A stretch of DNA of 64,000 nt from Serripes groenlandicus (GCA_031761405.1 JASEVX010000011.1:23386035-23450034); one strand, 5' to 3'. Numbered from the stretch's first letter, positions 10,861 to 23,634 are shown. Numbers and translations are program-made. The notes: generated by a model from the sequence alone, not told the origin.

Positions 10861-13824
10861 TTATCCCTTTCCCTCATATAGACGCTTTCTGACGCCTCTG
10901 CAGCAGACGGCTTTTTGAAAACCTTGTGACAAAAGAAGAAATTGCTCAGAACGAGCAATTTCTCCTTTTTCCACCTTTATTCATAGGTTATCCATTCAAT
11001 TATAGAGATTTTCTATTTTTTGACAAAATATGTCCAAAGTCATCTGCTGCAGAATTGTTGTATCTGGGACAATATTTCATGAATCTTATGTGGCAATTTG
11101 AGCTTTCATTGACTCTCGGTAAAGCAATCATTATTAATGGGCTGCAATTCTAGTTTTTGTAAAAAGATACATCTCAGATAAATAACATGTAGATAGACAG
11201 TGAATTATGATGAGACAGTGCTGTTGCACACACTCATACGAATCTTAACTGTAGGCAGATTCATTAAGATCTGAAATCCTTATACATGGTTAAATTCATA
11301 AACAGGGTTGAGCGCCTATAGAACAGTTGGTAACAACAATGGTTATCAACCCTCAGGTACCTACTTCTTTCCGATTATAAAGAAAATTCCTTGTGAATAG
11401 TGTCTTCCACCAATGGACTTAATAATCTATGTAGGAAGGTTGTCAGTTACTTAGGAAGAATGTTGTGTTGAGTATTGGTGTAAGACAGACATAAAGCCTA
11501 CATACTGTGAACTGGTTGCCTTGATATAACTGAAATACTGTTCAAAATTGTGTTCAGCCCATATCAATCAATACAATCTTTAGCATATCTTGTGAACAAA
11601 AAGTTTAAGGCAAAAATGTAATGAACACTATATCTCTTACTTGATACCTCTGACCTTCAATACAAATCAGTTTGCTTCTCTGTGATCCAGGTATACCAAA
11701 TATGTCCATGTTGAAAATCACCATCTCTCACAATCACAAGTACAACATACCAAGCCAGTTATCCAATACCAATACAAGACCACTCATTCACCAAGCCAAA
11801 CATTAACCTCTCAAACCAATATTCCATAGATGTACCATTCCAGTAGCCATTCTACCATCACTAATCTTGCATCAACGAGGCATGTGTATAAAAACAATAC
11901 AATATATTAATAAATTTAATATACAGAATTTACACTAATTTCACATAATAAATATTCACTAAACCTCTCTTATGTATATGAAGAGGTAATGTCCTAATGT
12001 TGATATGGAGTAAAAATGGACACAAACAAAATATTGACAGACATTGAGTGATCAGCTTGCTGTCAAGAGTTATCTTCCACTCATGTCAGCTCATAAAAAG
12101 GACTAATGGTACCTCTTGTCTTCATCTGTTCTAATCTTTATCTTTTAATCTAAAATCTCCTGCTACAATAAAACCAATCATGGAAAAACACCAAACAATA
12201 ATCTTCATCATCAGTCTATTCACCAATTATTGGATCAACTCGGGAGGGAAATTCTCTGGTGTGTCATTACAAGTGAAAGAATGAAGTGACAAGTTTCCTC
12301 TACATCGAAGCTTGTGGTAGTTCCTTTAAATAGTACTGCTCATATATTACAAGACAAAGCAAATGAGTGTTTTGTTGATTGCTTGTTTTGGGGAGGGATA
12401 GGGGTTTACAAAGAAAACTTACCTGTACAACTTCATCTGTTCTTTGCTTTTATCTGTATCTATTTACCTAAAATCTCCTGCTATAACAAAAACATGCTTG
12501 AAAAACCACTAATCAATCCTCTTCAGCAGACTTCTATTCTATGTGGGATCAAATATGGAGGGAATTCCTTTGTTGTGCCATCATATGTGAAAGAATGAAG
12601 TTATATATTTCCTCTACATCATGTTTTGGTCATCTACCAGGGAAAAGTTCCTATAAATAGTACTGTTAACATATGACAGGACCAGGTTCGGAATTCAAAC
12701 CAGTACAACTAGGAATATTGCCATCAGTTAGTGTCTGCTGCATCATGTCAGATGGACGAGTGTTTTGTTGATTGTTTGTTTTGGGGAGGGGTAGGGGATA
12801 ACAAAGAAAACTTACCTGTATAACTTCATCTGTTCTTTGCCTTGATATGTTCAATCAAAACCTACCTTTGATTCTGAGCTGTATTTCGGCACTGCATGTG
12901 TTACCTTCTGTTCTTTTCAAGCCAACAAACATAGTTTCAAGTATGAAATGGAAAATAGAGGATGTTCGCACTGGCTTCCCTTAACACCGCTAGGTTTGCA
13001 CCAGTGCAAGCAATTTCAATATCATTGTTAAACAAGGCAAAGTGTAAACACAAGTTTATGGTATCTTAGTGTTACTAATACTACTGACAGCAGTGATATA
13101 ACTGAAATACCGTTAAAAACCAGTTTAATACCAATCAATAACCATTGCTGAAATTTCTTGATTAGCTTTTCATCTTTTTAAAACAACTGAGTACTACGGT
13201 TAAAGAAAGTAAAAATGTTACATGGGTCAATGAACTGACAGCAGGTATATAACTGAAATACTGTTGAAAGCACACTTAATACCAAGCAACCAATATGCAC
13301 TTCTTAAATTCCTAGATTTGTTATTCATCTTATTCCAACAACCAAGTAAAGGTTGAAAAAGGCAGACTGAATACTTAATTGGTCCCAGATATATAACTGA
13401 AATACTGTTAAAAACAGGTTAAACACCAAGCAATCAATCAATACACATTGCTGAAATGCCTAGATTGGCTTTACATCTTTTACATCAACACAGTACTGGT
13501 ATAATAAAGTCAGAATGCATCATGGGTCAATGACCTGATAGCAGTAACATAACTGAAATACTGTTGAAAACAGGCTTAACATCAATTAATCAATATACAT
13601 ACACATACATTACCGAAATTCCTTGATTTGCTTTTCATCTTTTTCCAACAACTGGTACTGGTTAAAGATAATAAAAGAGATATTGTGCCATAAAGCATTG
13701 AACTCTATTTAATAATTATGATTTCATTTACAGCAATTATTCATAGTTTTGCCTAGATGTTTTCGAAGTGGTCTGCAGCAGATTTGTTGTATGTAGGAAG
13801 GGATAAAACCTGTGACCTATACTA
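10861..13824 (+). repeat. 3 kb tandem array, unit 4
   Basis: 2.96 kb. It lacks MITE B and has a shortened MITE A core ('tttccacctttattcatagg'), a feature shared only with unit 5. Its second half is nearly identical to units 2 and 3. The SINE is at about 11305-11580 without the B box, and the 150 bp subrepeats are at about 13095-13675. Confidence 0.85.
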
Positions 13825-16800
13825 TTATCCCTTTCCCTCATATAGACGCTTTCTGACGCCTCTGCAGCAGACGGCTTTTTGAAAACCTAGTGACAAAAGA
13901 AGAAATTGCTCAGAACGAGCAATTTCTCCTTTTTCCACCTTTATTCATAGGTTATCCATTCAATTATAGAGATTTTCTATTTTTTGACAAAATATGTCCA
14001 AAGTCATCTGCTGCAGAATTGTTGTATCTGGGACAATATTTCATGAATCTTATGTGGCAATTTGAGCTTTCATTGACTCTCGGTAAAGCAATCATTATTA
14101 ATGGGCTGCAATTCTAGTTTTTGTAAAAAGATACATCTCAGATAAATAACATGTAGATAGACAGTGAATTATGATGAGACAGTGCTGTTGCACACACTCA
14201 TACGAATCTTAACTGTAGGCAGATTCATTAAGATCTGAAATCCTTATACATGGTTAAATTCATAAACAGGGTTGAGCGCCTATAGAACAGTTGGTAACAA
14301 CAATGGTTATCAACCCTCAGGTACCTACTTCTTTCCGATGATAAAGAAAATTCCTTGTGAATAGTGTCTTCCACCAATGGACTTAATAATCTATGTAGGA
14401 AGGTTGTCAGTTACTTAGGAAGAATGTTGTGTTGAGTATTGGTGTAAGACAGACATAAAGCCTACATACTGTGAACTGGTTGCCTTGATATAACTGAAAT
14501 ACTGTTCAAAATTGTGTTCAGCCCATATCAATCAATACAATCTTTAGCATATCCTGTGAACAAAAAGTTTAAGGCAAAAATGTAATGAACACTATATCTC
14601 TTACTTGATACCTCTGACCTTCAATACAAATCAGTTTGCTTCTCTGTGATCCAGGTATACCAAATATGTCCATGTTGAAAATCACCATCTCTCACAATCA
14701 CAAGTACAACATACCAAGCCAGTTATCCAATACCAATACAAGACCACTCATTCACCAAGCCAAACATTCACCTCTCAAACCAATATTCCATAGATGTACC
14801 ATTCCAGTAGCCATTCTACCATCACTAATCTTGCATCAACGAGGCATGTGTATAAAAACAATACAATATATTAATAAATTTAATATACAGAATTTACACT
14901 AATTTCACATAATAAATATTCACTAAACCTCTCTTATGTATATGAAGAGGTAATGTCCTAATGTTGATATGGAGTAAAAATGGACACAAACAAAATATTG
15001 ACAGACATTGAGTGATCAGCTTGCTGTCAAGAGTTATCTTCCACTCATGTCAGCTCATAAAAAGGACTAATGGTACCTCTTGTCTTCATCTGTTCTAATC
15101 TTTATCTTTTAATCTAAAATCTCCTGCTACAATAAAACCAATCATGGAAAAACACCAAACAATAATCTTCATCATCAGTCTATTCACCAATTATTGGATC
15201 AACTCGGGAGGGAAATTCTCTGGTGTGTCATTACAAGTGAAAGAATGAAGTGACAAGTTTCCTCTACATCGAAGCTTGTGGTAGTTCCTTTAAATAGTAC
15301 TGCTAATATATCACAAGACAAGGCAAATGAGTGTTTAGTTGATTGCTTGTTTTGGGGAGGGATAGGGGGTTACAAAGAAAACTTACCTGTATAACTTCAT
15401 CTGTTCTTTGCTTTTATCTGTATCTATTTACCTAAAATCTCCTGCTAAAACAAAAACATACTTGGCAAACCACTAATCAATCCTCTTCAGCAGACTTCTA
15501 TTCTATGTGGGATCAAATAAGGAGGGAATTTCTTTGTTGTGCCATCATATGTGAAAGAATGAAGTTGTATATTTCCTCTACATCCATGTTGTTTGGTCAT
15601 CTAACAGGGAAAAGTTCCTATAAATAGTACTGTTAACATATGCCAGGACCAGGTTCGGTATTCAAACCAGTACATCTAGGAATATTGCCATCAGTTAGTG
15701 TCTGCTGCATCATATCAGATGGACGAGTGTTTTGTTGATTGTTTGTTTCGGGGAGGGGTAGGGGATAACAAAGAAAACTTACCTGTATAACTTCATCTGT
15801 TCTTTGCCTTGATATGTTCAATCAAAACCTACCTTTGATTCTGAGCTGTATTTCTGCTCTGCATGTGTTCTTTTCAAGCCAACAAACGTAGTTTCAAGTA
15901 TGAAATGGAAAATAGAGGATGTTCGCACTGGCTTCCCTTAACACCGCTAGGTTTGCACCAGTGCAAGCAATATCAATATCATTGTTAAACAAGGCAAAGT
16001 GTAAACACAAGTTTATGGTATCTTAGTGTTACTAATACTACTGACAGCAGTGATATAACTGAAATACCGTTAAAAACCAGTTTAATACCAATCAATAACC
16101 ATTGCTGAAATTTCTTGATTAGCTTTTCATCTTTTTAAAACAACTGAGTACTACGGTTAAAGAAAGTAAGAATGTTACATGGGTCAATGAACTGACAGCA
16201 GGTATATAACTGAAATACTGTTGAAAGCACACTTAATACCAAACAACCAATATGCACTTCTTAAATTCCTAGATTAGCTATTCATCTTATTCCAACAACT
16301 AAGTACAGGTTGAAAAAGGCAGACTGAATACTTAATTGGTCCCAGATATATAACTGAAATACGGTTAAAAACAGGTTAAACACCAAGCAATCAATGAATA
16401 CACATTGCTGAAATGCCTAGATTGGCTTTACATCTTTTACATCAACACAGTACTGGTATAATAAAGTCGGAATGCATCATGGGTCAATGACCTGACAGCA
16501 GTAACATAACTGAAATACTGTTGAAAACAGGCTTAACATCAATTAATCAATATACATACACATACATTACCGAAATTCCTTGATTTGCTTTTCATCTTTT
16601 TGCAACCACTAGGTACTGGTTAAAGAAAGTAAGACTTAATAATTGGTGACTGAATTGTTAGCAGTTATATAACTGGATACTGTTGAAAACAGGTTTAACA
16701 CCAATAAATCAATTATTAAACATTGTTGAAATTCCTAGAACTTAGCTATTCATCTGTTTACCACAACTGAGTACTGGTTAAAGGAAATTGGAAACAAACA

Positions 16801-17194
16801 AGGGTAAATGAACTGACAGTATATATATAGTTATATAACTGAAATACTGTTGAAAACAAGTTTAATGTCAATTAATCAATATACATTGCTGAAGTACCTT
16901 GATTTGCTTTTCATCTGTTCAAAACAACTGAGTACTGGTTAAAGAAAGTAAGAATGAATCATGGGTACCTGAATTGTTTGCAGTCATATAACTGAAATAC
17001 TGCTGAAAACACACTTAACAACAATCAGTCACATTCCTGGATTCGCTATACAACTTTTTCCCAACAAATGAGTACTGGTTAAGTAAAAATTAGAAAGTAA
17101 CAATGGTCAATACCCTAACAGTAGTTATTTAACTGAAATACTGTTGAAAACATGGTTAAACTTCATTCAATCAATATACACTGCTGAAATGTAT
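13825..17194 (+). repeat. 3 kb tandem array, unit 5 with expanded satellite end
   Basis: The first half matches unit 4 (shortened MITE A at 13825-14034, SINE at about 14269-14545). From about 15300 it matches unit 1 instead ('gctaatatatcacaagacaa', 'ctaacagggaaaag'). Its 150 bp subrepeat block is expanded (about 16050-17190) with several further, more diverged copies. No gene is supported. Confidence 0.8.
16050..17190 (+). repeat. Expanded 150 bp subrepeat array
   Basis: About seven to eight diverged monomers, each led by 'tataactgaaatactgttg' and carrying 'gagtactggttaaagaaagt'. This is roughly twice the number in the other units. The outermost monomers are the most diverged, as expected at the edge of a tandem array. 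Confidence 0.7.
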
Positions 17195-17620
17195 GAGTTA
17201 TGTATATCCTTTGGAAAAATGTATAAGCAATGGTATATCTCTTACTTGATACATCTGACCTACGATAGGAATCAGTCTACTTCTCTTGGATCCAGGTTCC
17301 ATTCCACCAAATATGTCCATGTTGAAAATCACTATCTCACAATCACAAGTACAACATACCAAGCATGTTATCCAATACCAATACAAGACCATTTATTCAC
17401 CAAACCAAACATTCATCTCTCAAACCAATATTCCATAGATGTTCCATTCCAGTAGCCATTCTGCCTTCACTAATCTTGCATCAACGAGGCATGAAGATAC
17501 AAACAATACAATATATTAATAAATTTAATACACAAAATTTACACTAATTGCACAAGAATAAATATTCACTAAACCTCTCTTATGTATATGAAGAGGTAAT
17601 GTCCTAATAATGATATGGAG
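17195..17620 (+). repeat. Partial sixth unit of the 3 kb array
   Basis: Matches the block found near 2229-2615 of unit 1 ('atatctcttacttgatac', 'ttccattccaccaaatatgt', 'cctctcttatgtatatgaag'), then stops abruptly at 'gatatggagtaa', where the next element begins. It marks the right edge of the tandem array. Confidence 0.75.
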
Positions 17621-20195
17621 TAACAAGAGGGCCAAGATGGCCCTAAATCGATCACCTGAATGATAGTTAATTAGAAGCAAATTTTTAACTGCAAATATCT
17701 GTGAAAATTTGATCAGGAGTTCAAATGAAACTGCAAGGAGTGGACACTCATTTTAAGAAATAGTTTATCAGTAAAAGCCATTTTTATCTTGAAATCTAAC
17801 AAGAGCTTTCTCAATTTCTGATGCTGCAGCAACAAAGGTTCTACACAGAATGCAAGTATTTGAACAATTTTGAAAGAGGACCATGAAAGGAACATTCCTG
17901 TGAAGTAACGTTGAAATTGGTCAAGTGGAATGGTAGGAGTTGTCATTTGTAGCTAAAAGTTCAATTTACCCCTTTTGTGATGACGCGAGGTTGCTATGAT
18001 TTTGTAACTAATCAAAACAGCTTGAACAAATTAAATGTAGAGGATCACTGAAGTAGGATTTATATTCAATTTCCTTAATATCAGACAAGAACTTAAAAAA
18101 ATGGAATTTCCAAATTTTGTCATTTTGCCCCTTTTCTGATGCCTCCTGACTGCCATGTTTTTCAACCAAACTGTATGCCTTGAACGATCTTTGTAGATGC
18201 TCACCTAAGGAACATTTCTACCAAACTATAATGGAATCAGACATGCAGATTCAAAGAAGAAGTTTTTTAAAGCTTAGACATTTCCCCCCCCCCCCCTTTC
18301 TGATGCTGCAGCAACCCTGGCGGCCATGTTTTTCAACAGATCAGACATATTTGAACAATCTTGGTAGAGGGTGCCCCAAAAAACATTTGTGAAAAATTAT
18401 TTTCAAATCGGGCTAATTCTTTTGGACGAGAAGATTTTTTAAGTTTTAACAATACACATATAAGGAAAACAAGCTTAGCCCCCAGGCAGCCATGTTTTTT
18501 CAACGGATCGGAAATATTTGAACAATCTTGGTAAAGGGTGCCCCAATGAACATTTGTGCAAAATAATTTTCAAATCGGGCCAGTACTTTTGGACAAGAAG
18601 ATTTTTAAAGTTTTAACAATGCACATATAAGGAAAACAGGCTCCACCCCCCTGGCGGCCATGTTTTTCAACGGATCGGAAATATTTGAACAAGCTTGATA
18701 AAGGGTTCCCAAAGGAACATTTGTGCAAAATATTTTTCAAATAGGGCTTATACTTTACGACAAGAAGATTTTCAAAGTTTTAACAATGCACATATAAGGA
18801 AAACAAGTTTAGCCCCCTGGCAGCCATGTTTTTTCAACGGATCGGAAATATTTGAACAATCTTAGTAAAGGGTTCCCTTAATGAACATGTGTGCAAAATA
18901 ATTTTCATATCGGGCCAGTAATTTTGGACAAGAAGATTTTTTAAGTTTTAACAATGCATATATAAGGAAAACAAGATCCGCCCCCTGGTGGCCATGTTTT
19001 TCAACGGATCGGAAATATTTGAACAATCTTGGTAAAGGGTGCCCCAAGGAACATTTGTGCAAAATAATTTTCAAATCGGGCTAGTTCTTTGGGACAAGAA
19101 GATTTTTAAAATTTTAACAAAAAAAAAACAGGCTCCGCCCCCTGACGGCCATGTTTTTCAACCGATCGGAAATATTTGAACAATCTTGGTAAAGGGTGCC
19201 CCAATGAACATTTGTGGAAAATAATTTTCAAATCAGGCCAGTACTTTTGGAAAAGAAGATTTTTAAAATTTTAACAATGCACATATAAGGAAAACAAGCT
19301 TCGCCCCCTGGCGGCCATGTTTTTCAACGGATCGTAAATATTTAAACAATCTTGGTAAAGGGTGCCCCAAGGAACATTTGTGCAAAATAATTTTCAAATT
19401 GGGCCAGTACTTTTGGACAAGAAGATTTTTAAAATTTTAACAATGCACTTATAAGGAAAAAAGTCTCCGCCCCCCTGCCGGCCATGTTTCTCAATCGATC
19501 GGAAATATTTGAACAATCTTGGTAAAGGGTGCCCCAATGAACATTTGTGCAAAATAATTTTCAAATCGGGCCAGTACTTTTGGACAAGAAGATTTTTTAA
19601 GTTTTAACAATGCACATATAAGGAAAACAAGCTTCGCCCCCTGGCGGCCATGTTTTTCAACGGATCGGAAATATTTGATAAATCTTGGTAAAGGGTGCTC
19701 CAAGTAACATTTGTGCAAAATAATTTTCAAATTGGGCATGTACTTTTGGACAAGAAGATTTTTAAAATATTAACAATGCACATATAAGGAAAATAAGCTC
19801 CGCCCCCTGGCGGCCATGTTTTTCAACGGATCGGAAATATTTGAACAATCTTGGTAGAGGGTACCCCAAGGAACATTTGTGCAAAATAATTTTCAAATCG
19901 AGCCATTACTTTTGGACAAGAAGATTTTTTAAGATTTGGCAATTATCCCCTTTTCTGTTGCCGCAGCAACCAAAATTCTCGATGGAATTTAAATCTTTGA
20001 ACAATTTTGAAAGAAGTCCACCAAAGAAACATTCCTGTGAAGTTTGGTTGAAATTGGTCAAGTGGTTAAGGAGGAGATGATCTAAATGTCTAAATGTTAA
20101 CGAAGGACGACAGACGATGGACGACGGACGACGCCAGACGGACAAAAAGTGATCAGAATAGCTCACCTTGAGCCTTTGGCTCTAGGTGATCTAAA
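17621..20195 (+). mobile_element. Non-autonomous transposon-like element with internal satellite
   Basis: Starts 'caagagggccaagatggccc' followed by 'tcgatcacctga' and ends 'aatagctcaccttgagcc' followed by 'ggctctaggtgatcta', so the ends are related as imperfect inverted repeats around 'tcacctga/taggtga'. Before the right end lies the 'gacgacagacgatggacgac'-type segment. I know this combination as a dispersed repeat in bivalve genomes. No transposase frame is present. The interior is dominated by 166 bp tandem repeats. Confidence 0.65.
18290..19925 (+). repeat. 166 bp tandem repeat, about ten copies
   Basis: The landmark 'ggccatgtttttcaacgg' (with small variants) recurs at about 18323, 18489, 18657, 18823, 18991, 19148, 19314, 19481, 19647 and 19813, so the period is 166-168 bp with one 157 bp unit. 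Each monomer also has 'gaacaatcttggtaaagggt', 'aacatttgtgcaaaataat' and 'ttttggacaagaagattttt'. Minus-strand frames of 70-86 codons across monomers arise from the periodicity and are not genes. Confidence 0.85.
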
Positions 20196-20330
20196 AATAT
20201 GGAAACTTTGTGGCAAAATAAGAAATTGCTCATTATTTGAAAATTCTTTTTTAACCACAATGCTTTTAACATTTCATTTATAAACTTGCATGCCGCAGAA
20301 TTGTTGTATGGTGGAAAGTGTTAAACGTGT
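20196..20330. mobile_element. Decayed TTAA-type MITE
   Basis: Contains 'ctttgtggcaaaataagaaattgctcatt', shortened here to its blocks 'ctttgtggcaaaataag' and 'aaattgctcatt', then 'aaccacaatgcttttaaca' and the right TIR form 'gccgcagaattgttgtatgg' ending 'ggaaagtgttaa'. The left TIR is missing. Confidence 0.5.
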
Positions 20331-20896
20331 GCAAACTATGAAGTAAATAAAACAAAGAGTGAAGAAGATATTCAATTCTCAAAATTCATTCAAATTCATG
20401 GACCCCTCCCCCACCCCAAATAGGTGAATCTCAGCATCTACACCATACAATTTAATGAAGGGCATAAGATGTAAATATATGATCCATCTTTGGAAGACCA
20501 GTATTTGTCATCTTCAAGGAAAAGTAAAACAATATCAAGAGGCCCAAGAAGGCCAGTATCACTCTACTGCATTAGGCAAACAATTACATGTAATCACTAT
20601 ATCGATATTTAGTTTTTTCTTTTGGTTGCCATGGAAACCAGAGTTCTTCATGGATAAAAATAAAAGTAATTTAGAAGATATTTGGAAGTTTCATGCTAAT
20701 TTGCCGAACCATTACAGAGCAGAAGTCGTTTGAAGCAACAAGTTGATGCAAGCATGCACATACGACGGACAATTCACTGTGACATAAGCTCAAGTGACTT
20801 TCAGGCAGTGGAGCTAAAAATTATTTCTTTTTTAAAGGTTTCTTATATTTTTGCCTGGATGTTTTCAAAGTCATTTTCTACAGATTTGTTGTATGT
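20330..20896. other. No gene seen; fragments of older repeats
   Basis: Holds a short second copy of the element start ('caagaggcccaagaaggcca' near 20539) and, from about 20815, the right half of a TTAA-type MITE ('tgcctggatgttttcaaagt'). The 92-codon frame at 20455-20733 has no recognisable similarity. Confidence 0.4.
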
Positions 20897-21601
20897 GGAA
20901 AGTCATGCAACAAGAGATATACTCTAATGAAACCAGCAAAGACTAGAATCAGATTATACAATGGTGCAAGTCTAAACGCCTCTTCAATGTAAGTGAAACA
21001 GATGAAGTGATGTAGCATTAAAAAGACTGGATAAGTCTGTAACCTGATTCCATTGTCTTTAAATGTGGAAAGTCATGCAAGAAGAGATATACTCTATGAA
21101 ACCAGCAAAGACTAGAATCAGCAGAGGTCCAGATAAGGAGGGGTATTCAGCTCTTTTTCCCACAATTTCTCTTTTATCATTTAAGCAAACCCTATGTTGT
21201 GGGTACTCAAAAGAATTGTCTCACTGAGACGATTCTTTTGAGTACTCACAACATAGGGTTAGAGGGCCAAATAAGGATTCTAGAACATGCAAAACGCCCC
21301 TTACTTAGAGCTCTGAATCAGACTATACAATGGTGCAAGTGTAAAAGCCTCTTCAACGTAAGTGAAACAGATGAAGTGATGTAGCATTAAAAAGACTGGA
21401 TAAGTCTGTAACCCGATTCTATTGTCTTTAAATGTGGAAAGTCATGCAACAAGAGATATACTCTATGAAACCAGCAAAGACTAGAATCAGATTATACAAT
21501 GGTGCAAGTGTAAAAGCCTGACTTCAATGTAAGTGAAACAGATGAAGTGATGTAGCATTAAAAAGAATGGATAAGTCTGTAACCTGATTCCATTGTCTTT
21601 A
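20897..21601 (+). repeat. 168 bp triplication, middle copy interrupted
   Basis: The segment 'ggaaagtcatgcaacaagag' to 'attccattgtctttaa' occurs three times, starting near 20897, 21065 and 21432. Copies 1 and 3 are uninterrupted at about 168 bp. Copy 2 is longer because an element sits inside it (21122-21315). Confidence 0.8.
21122..21315. mobile_element. 194 bp inverted-repeat element with AATCAG duplication (hAT-like ends)
   Basis: Interrupts the middle copy of a triplicated sequence, so its limits are clear by comparison with copies 1 and 3. The ends are 'CAGAGGTCCAGATAAGG' and, inverted, 'CAGAGCTCTAAGTAAGG'. AATCAG is duplicated at 21116-21121 and 21316-21321. The CAGAG-type ends resemble hAT elements, but an 8 bp duplication is not seen cleanly, so the superfamily is uncertain. 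The core is a 73 bp near-perfect palindrome (21188-21260). Confidence 0.65.
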
Positions 21602-21700
21602 ACCCTTTCCCACATACAACAAATTAAATATTGAAAAGCTATTAAATTCAAAACATTGTGACAAAAGTAGAAATTGCTTGAGTGTTCTAAAGTCATCTAC
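21602..21700. mobile_element. Left half of a TTAA-type MITE
   Basis: Begins 'aaccctttcccacatacaac' and contains 'aaacattgtgacaaaagtag' and 'aaattgctt'. It then runs directly into a short TIR-like 'aaagtcatctaccaca', so most of the centre is gone. Confidence 0.5.
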
Positions 21701-22137
21701 CACAGTAGTGTCAAAATCTATTTTTTGGGGGGGAAAGTGCTGAAAAAAATATCTTACCAACACTTTTTGAAATCTACATGGGAAATGGAGGAATTCTTAA
21801 AAATGTTATTCCTCTTTTCCCCAAGCTGAAATGCTTTCATCTATGATTCTATAAATTTCATTTCTTTCTAAAATAAGCATATTGGATAAATCTTGGGAAA
21901 AAGTGGAAAGTTCCGAACTGTGTATGTTAAAAATCAGCCTAAGCATCCGATCCATCCAATCAGATCATACACATGTTGTAACCTATGAACAGTGTAGATC
22001 TTCATCAGACTTAACAGATACGCAGGCTGATCTGGATCTGCACTGACTGTTCACCAAAGCTTTTTTATACCTTATCATCTCAAAGGGCTCTAATGATTTA
22101 TTCTTAAACACGAAGGTCAGTATATGGAAAATAGACT
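21700..22137. other. No gene seen
   Basis: AT-rich sequence. The part at about 21940-22080 ('cagactta', 'gcaggctgatctggatctgc', 'actgactgttcacc') resembles a dispersed repeat related to the interior of the element at 27419-27681. Nothing else is recognised. Confidence 0.4.
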
Positions 22138-22363
22138 TTAACCCTTTCCCACATACAACAAATCTGCAGCAGACGACTTTGAAAACATCTAATCAAAAAT
22201 TTGAAAAATCTCCATTAATGACAGTTTAATTATTAAATAGAGTTGAATACAGTGTGGCAAATGGTGAAATTGCTCATCATGACCAATTTCACCTTTGCCA
22301 CAATGTTTTCAAAGGTCGTTGGCTGCAGACGTCAAAGAGCGTCTATATGAGGGAAAGGTTTAA
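22138..22363. mobile_element. TTAA-flanked MITE, near full length
   Basis: TTAA at both ends (22138-22141, 22360-22363) with 'CCCTTTCCCACATACAAC' at the left. The right end reads 'gagggaaagg', one G short of the canonical triplet. The internal block 'gtggcaaatggtgaaattgc' is mirrored by 'caatttcacctttgccacaa'. No coding capacity. Confidence 0.75.
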
Positions 22364-22538
22364 AATAAAGTGGCAAAATAAAAAAATTGCTCATTATAAG
22401 CTGCAGATGTAGAAACATCTTTTTATCAAATGTTATTTGTTTATATATCGTACACTGACTGTCCTGATCGGTGATCTTTTTTATTTTGCATGTTATCTTC
22501 AATTTGAAGGTTCTATGGCATCATTGGTTTTTAAGAAA

Positions 22539-22768
22539 TTAACCCTTTCCCTCATATAGACACTTTCTGACGCCTCTGCAGCAGACGGCTTTTTGAAAAC
22601 ATAGTGACAAAAGAAGAAATTGCACAAAACGTGCAATTTCTCCTTTTCCCACAATGTTTTTCTCTTTTTGTCATAGGTTATCCATTCAATTATGGAGATT
22701 TTCTATGTTTTGAAAAAATACGTTAAAAGTCGTCTGCTGCAGAATTGTAGTATGAGGGAAAGGGTTAA
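22539..22768. mobile_element. Best-preserved TTAA-flanked MITE (230 bp)
   Basis: TTAA flanks at 22539-22542 and 22765-22768. Ends CCCTTTCCCTCATATAGACA and, inverted, CCCTTTCCCTCATACTACAA. The centre holds 'gaaattgcac/gtgcaatttc'. This copy and the one at 30699-30929 are nearly identical, so they may be among the youngest insertions of the family here. Confidence 0.8.
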
Positions 22769-23214
22769 GATCACCGAAATGGGACAGTCTAGGATTTCTG
22801 AATACACATCAGTTCAAAAATGTCTAAATTAATCATTTGACAATTTCCTACATGCAACAAATCTGCAGCAGGTGACTGAATACATCATAATAAAAAGTAC
22901 TTTTTCCTTGTGTCAAAAAGTTTTTACAACATGCATAATATCAGATAGGACTAAACCTGGAACCAACCATGCTACATTTCATTCCCCAAATAAGGGAAGG
23001 AAAAGTTTCAGTTATAAAACATAGATATTTTCAATCTATTACCTGCTTTATCATCCTAGGTATTTCAAAACTAGTAAAACATTAGATGAAGGTATTTTAT
23101 ACAATAAACATAATTACAAGTTTGGAAAAAAAGATAAAACATGTTTACAAATTTCTTTGGCCTACAATATTTAGAAAACTCCTGGGAGTTGTGCAGAGTT
23201 GTCAAAAGTACAGA
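22769..23214. other. No gene seen
   Basis: AT-rich sequence with a MITE TIR fragment near 22845-22880 ('tgcaacaaatctgcagcagg'). Nothing else is recognised. Confidence 0.4.
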
Positions 23215-23493
23215 CCGCCCCGGTGATGTAATGGTAGTGCGTCCGCCTCGTCTGCGTGAGGTCGCGGGTCATATCCCCGGTCGAGTCATACCACAGACTT
23301 TATAAATGGTATTAATGGCTGCCTTCCTTGGCGCTCAGGGTTGCGGGGTTAGTATTAAGACTGAATGGCTGGTGTCAGAATAAATGGACCAGTAGTACTA
23401 GTCACTTAACCAGGAAACGCCGTGACATAACTGAACTATTGTTGAAAGCAGATTAAAGCACCAAACAATCAATCAATCAATCAATCAATTAAT
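23215..23493 (+). mobile_element. tRNA-derived SINE (family 1), full length
   Basis: tRNA-like head 'cgccccggtgatgtaatggt' with a B-box-like 'ggtcgcgggtcatatcccc', then a non-tRNA body ('aatggctgccttccttggcg', 'gactgaatggctggtgtcag', 'aatggaccagtagtact') and the tail 'gtgacataactgaactattg' ending in (caat)n at 23466-23489. Molluscan SINEs such as the RUDI/Meta groups have this build; the exact group is not assigned. Confidence 0.75.
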
Positions 23494-23539
23494 CAAAACT
23501 ACAGTATTCTTTTTAGGGACAAAGCAATTTGTATTCTTT

Positions 23540-23634
23540 AACACCCTTTCATACGTGCAGAGGCATTTTAATGCAGGCGAATACATGTTTTCAAACTCCT
23601 CTGTTGCAGATGTGCTGTGTGTGGGAAAGAGTTT
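23540..23634. mobile_element. Short TTAA-type MITE derivative
   Basis: About 95 bp retaining both ends ('acaccctttcatacgtgcag' and 'gtgtgtgggaaagagttta') but almost none of the usual centre. An internal-deletion derivative of the family. Confidence 0.5.
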
